NCBI GenBank assembly: GCA_009602725.1
Contig: WELB01000244.1
Span: forward strand, 168,372-188,017
Source: Spirogloea muscicola
Lineage: Eukaryota > Streptophyta > Zygnematophyceae > Spirogloeales > Spirogloeaceae
Reading direction: 5' to 3'
Length of the DNA: 19,646 bases
Both the position numbers and the translations under genes were made by a program. Shown one piece after another: positions 19,301-19,646 of this stretch (position 1 is its first letter; each line of letters starts with the position of its first letter). The notes beneath the pieces are model-generated. The model was not told the DNA's origin. It did no database searches and saw only the letters and a program-made list of their open reading frames with translations.

Positions 19301-19646
19301 GTTGATTCCTGTTAGATTATGTATTGTCTATGTGGGGAGGGAAGAATCGCTTGTGAGAAGCTACTGGCTGTATTCTGTATACCAACGGTAAATAGGAACC
19401 GAACTGTCTAAAGACTTTCTAAACCCAACTCAAGTACCGATTTCATCAGCACACAACCAAATTCCTGGAACCCCGTGCAGTATGCGAGCCCGAGTCTTAA
19501 AGCGCGGCGAATTCGAAACATCCGGCGCAGGATCGAGCCGGGGCCGGGCACCTGTGGCCGCCGGCGGCGAGGAGGCCGGCGCAGCAGAGGCCGCCGATGC
19601 CCGCGCCGATCACCACGACGTCCACCTCCGCTCCGCCGCCGCCGCC
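16301..19646 (-). CDS. CRTISO-like: CRTISO-like FAD/NAD(P)-binding oxidoreductase (carotenoid isomerase family), 5' end outside the window
   Basis: Exons in transcript order: 19646-19552 (partial), 19217-19082, 18647-18510, 18285-18091, 17926-17853, 17607-17105, 16969-16734, 16630-16301. They give 568 residues to a TAG stop at 16303-16301. The visible fragment starts in the Rossmann nucleotide-binding motif VVIGAGIGGLCCAG, followed by VVVCESHSIPGGAAHSF and GFHFDSGPSF, the usual FAD-binding start of CrtI/CRTISO-type flavoproteins. Later motifs are FLRNLLDLECFVLSG, GTIDYPVGGGASIVNALVRG, VISNASIWDT, FMHLHLGLD, HHLVVNDWD, LVGTPLTHERYVRR, GTYGPAVKAG and the C-terminal FAD motif CGDSTMPGIGVPAVAASG near residue 522. 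The pattern fits the CRTISO-like subgroup typified by Arabidopsis At1g57770 better than true prolycopene isomerase, which has a different LECF...CDRHFGG region. Members are expected in the plastid; the transit peptide would be beyond 19646. The exact substrate is unknown. One intron (18648-19081) needs a GC donor. A lineage-specific acidic loop occurs at about residues 283-306. Confidence 0.92.
18681..18743. repeat. Fragments of the intergenic repeat inside a CRTISO-like intron
   Basis: ATGGACAAGGTCTGAA at 18681-18696, followed by a GGGCCGGA stretch, matches the plus orientation of the intergenic copies. CCTTTGGGCTGGC at 18731-18743 matches the same copies in reverse orientation. Two parts that are adjacent in the intergenic units are thus here in opposite orientations. 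Confidence 0.6.
18928..18956 (+). other. G-rich run with G-quadruplex potential
   Basis: Four G-runs of three or more (18928-18930, 18935-18938, 18943-18951, 18953-18956) are separated by 1-4 bases. This fits the G3+N1-7 pattern. They lie on the template strand of the CRTISO-like gene, inside its GC-AG intron, so the pre-mRNA carries the C-rich complement. Confidence 0.55.

Overview
This window is nuclear DNA of a eukaryote, most likely a chlorophyte green alga. Three intron-rich genes encode proteins of plant type: two Raf-like kinases of the EDR1/CTR1 family and a CRTISO-like FAD oxidoreductase. GC-rich coding exons alternate with short introns of about 100-630 bp. A TGTAA, the usual chlorophyte poly(A) signal, lies after one gene. 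I cannot name the genus.

Layout. 1-224: pyrimidine-rich upstream region, 5' leader and a short upstream ORF. 225-5655 (+): 15-exon EDR1-like kinase. 5656-8793: intergenic DNA with no gene I can recognise, holding a nest of diverged direct and inverted repeats from about 6.9 to 8.5 kb. 8794-15638 (+): about 20-exon CTR1-like kinase, a tandem paralogue of the first. 15639-16300: convergent 3' intergenic region with two perfect inverted repeats. 16301-19646 (-): eight visible exons of the CRTISO-like gene, whose 5' end lies beyond the window.

Exon models were built by hand from splice sites, reading-phase continuity and family motifs. All junctions keep frame. The weakest is the first intron of the second kinase. 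Both kinases have an N-terminal EDR1 domain, a low-complexity linker and a complete C-terminal kinase domain. In land plants these relatives act in ethylene signalling (CTR1) and in defence or senescence restraint (EDR1). Whether the algal proteins do the same cannot be read from sequence. The third gene belongs to a plastid/cyanobacterial-type oxidoreductase family and has no evident link to the kinases.

The main points for a second look are: the old tandem EDR1-like/CTR1-like pair; reciprocal intron differences between the two kinases, including a 41-nt microexon that splits the glycine-rich loop of gene 1; two introns that require GC-AG splicing; the composite repeat nest with inverted segments and fragments in an intron of the third gene; and two strong inverted repeats in the 3' region of gene 2.
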